A stretch of 5,324 nt of DNA from an uncultured Actinomycetes bacterium (GTDB lineage: Bacteria > Actinomycetota > Aquicultoria > CAJVYJ01), in the NCBI GenBank assembly GCA_913009475.1, contig CAJVYJ010000139.1, positions 1 through 5,324 of the forward strand, read 5' to 3'. The translations under genes and the position numbers were made by a program. This document shows, piece after piece, positions 4,038 through 5,324 of the stretch; position 1 is the first letter of the stretch; each line of letters starts with the position of its first letter. The notes under the pieces were generated by a model. That model did no database searches. It had not been told where the DNA came from and worked only from the letters and a program-made list of their open reading frames with translations.

Positions 4038-5324
4038 ATGTCTAAAGAAAAAAAGTTTTCAGAAATTAAAAACCAGTTATACTTCGGCGACGAGATGGAA
4101 CGCCTGGATGCTTGCGATAAGCTTGGTATCATTGCCAATGACGAAGCCGCGCAGCTGCTGGTCACATGCCTAGGCGATTCAAGTGTTTATGTTCGTAGTC
4201 GCGCCGCGAGCCGGTTGGAAAAAATCGCCGGCAGCGGCGTCTGCTCATTATTGTTAAATCTATTGCGTGAAGAAAACGCTTTTCTGCGCGGGCAGGCGAT
4301 GCGCTTATTATCTCGTTTAGGCCCGCTCGCGATGGAAGCCCTCAGTCGGACAATAGCGGATGAGGATGACGATATGCGTATATTAAGCGCGACTGTTCTG
4401 GGAGAGATGAAAGACCCCGAAGCGGCTGACATTTTACTTGGTGCTTTGGCCTCTGACCCTAATATCAATGTACGCTATATGGCGGCTGAATCTCTAGGTA
4501 AAATAGGTAACCCCACAGCGATTCCTTTTTTGCTTAAGACTATTAAGAGCAGTTCTTATCTGGCTTATCCGGCTATCGAGTCGTTGGGATTCTTAAAGGC
4601 GGCCGCGGCGGAGGCGTTACTCCGAAAAATAGTTGAGCAAGACGATTGGTTACGGTATCCGGCGATTGAAGCCTTAGGCAATATAGCTGCTCCTGCTTCA
4701 GTCGATACCATTATTAAACATTTGGACAATGCCAACCCGCTTATTCAGCGTGCCGCTATAACGGCCTTAGCAAAAATAGAAGCAAAAAATAAAATGCGGA
4801 TTTTCGCGCGTATTAAATTCAACTATATTAATGTGTTGGAAAGTGCTCTGGAAGATGATGAAGCGGAAGCGCGACAAGGAGCGGTCACGGCTCTTGGCTG
4901 GGTGGGAAGTATCAAGCAAGTGAAGAATCTGCTTACTAGATTTAGCGATACCGATGAAAGTGTGCAAATAGCCGCGGAAGCAGCTGTTAAGAGAATAGCG
5001 AAAAGTGATATCAGCGGTTTTCTAAAGTTATTATGCGAGTCCGGCATAACTCACAAAGAGACATTGGTTACTATCCTGGGTGAACTGGGAGAAAGTAAAT
5101 CAGACGAGAGAATATTAGACTTTTTACTCGATGCCGTGCGTGATGCCGGTAAACCTATCCGTGTCGCCGTGGTTAAAAGCTTAGGCAGCTTTAATGATAA
5201 ACGAGTGGTTTCCGCTTTAATAAAATGCTTAAGTGACGAGGAAGGTAATATTCGCCGCTGGTCGGCTACTTCGCTGGGGCGTTTGGATGCGCTTGACGCT
5301 GTTCCTGTATTGACGAAAATGCTG
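4038..5324 (+). CDS. HEAT-repeat scaffold protein (3' end outside the window)
   Basis: The frame is open for 429 codons from ATG 4038 to the window edge with no stop. The product is built almost wholly of HEAT / PBS-lyase-like repeats of about 30 residues: two antiparallel helices each, with pattern D-x-x-x-x-R-x-x-A-x-x-x-L-G-x-x-x. I count about 13, beginning near residues 16, 48, 79, 109, 142, 172, 203, 232, 275, 305, 338, 372 and 402. Examples are NVRYMAAESLGKIGNPTAI and EARQGAVTALGWVGSIKQV. The repeat near 232-272 carries an insertion (EAKNKMRIFARIKFNYINV). Such solenoids bind proteins, and no catalytic domain is seen. There is no signal peptide. The start is only moderately supported: GGA sits very close to it, and ATG 4095 is an in-frame alternative. 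The gene follows padR in the same direction by 54 bp and may share its transcript. Confidence 0.9.
   Translation, partial: MSKEKKFSEIKNQLYFGDEMERLDACDKLGIIANDEAAQLLVTCLGDSSVYVRSRAASRLEKIAGSGVCSLLLNLLREENAFLRGQAMRLLSRLGPLAMEALSRTIADEDDDMRILSATVLGEMKDPEAADILLGALASDPNINVRYMAAESLGKIGNPTAIPFLLKTIKSSSYLAYPAIESLGFLKAAAAEALLRKIVEQDDWLRYPAIEALGNIAAPASVDTIIKHLDNANPLIQRAAITALAKIEAKNKMRIFARIKFNYINVLESALEDDEAEARQGAVTALGWVGSIKQVKNLLTRFSDTDESVQIAAEAAVKRIAKSDISGFLKLLCESGITHKETLVTILGELGESKSDERILDFLLDAVRDAGKPIRVAVVKSLGSFNDKRVVSALIKCLSDEEGNIRRWSATSLGRLDALDAVPVLTKML

Noticed and set aside
4187..5047. Three minus-strand frames (4187-4468, 4767-4967, 4823-5047)
   Set aside because: All lie antisense within the continuous HEAT-repeat frame and have no features of their own.

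Overview
This is a bacterial chromosomal window. It holds two tRNA genes with encoded CCA ends, Shine-Dalgarno motifs before several genes, sigma70-like promoter boxes and mixed codon usage at mid GC. No ribosomal or other marker gene fixes the lineage. The amphi-Trp/XXXCH-like protein is a type I associate mainly with Desulfobacterota (sulfate-reducing deltaproteobacteria). That points weakly to such an organism and is inference only.

Layout. A tRNA-Val(GAC) gene lies at 52-126. A 127-nt palindromic element (123-249) is joined directly to its CCA end. Positions 250-589 carry no convincing gene, only a decayed palindromic repeat. A DUF389 membrane protein follows (590-1882, +). Next is a tRNA-Leu(UAG) gene (1964-2048), with a second 130-nt copy of the same palindromic element joined to its 3' end in the same way (2044-2173), and then a third, truncated copy (2185-2216). 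Two leftward genes come next: an amphi-Trp-like two-domain protein (2269-2853) and a SAM-dependent methyltransferase (2951-3520). A 28-bp perfect inverted repeat separates them. A 70-bp divergent promoter/operator region separates the methyltransferase from a PadR-family regulator (3591-3983, +). Downstream on the same strand is a long HEAT-repeat protein that runs off the window (4038 onward).

How the parts relate. The PadR regulator and the methyltransferase are divergent over a short region with overlapping promoters and nested AT-rich repeats. This is the usual arrangement for a regulator controlling itself and its neighbour. The HEAT protein follows padR after 54 bp and may be read through from it. 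The DUF389 gene and both tRNAs are on the + strand.

The most striking feature is the pair of tRNA-attached palindromes. Their 20-bp outer helices take in the tRNA's own discriminator base and CCA. One position in the helix differs in both arms so that pairing is kept. The unpaired internal segments are nearly identical in the two copies, while the apical stems are unrelated in sequence but both still fold. This pattern fits a structured element under selection, acting as RNA or DNA, or a REP/MITE-like repeat targeted to tRNA ends. I know of no named family it belongs to with certainty.
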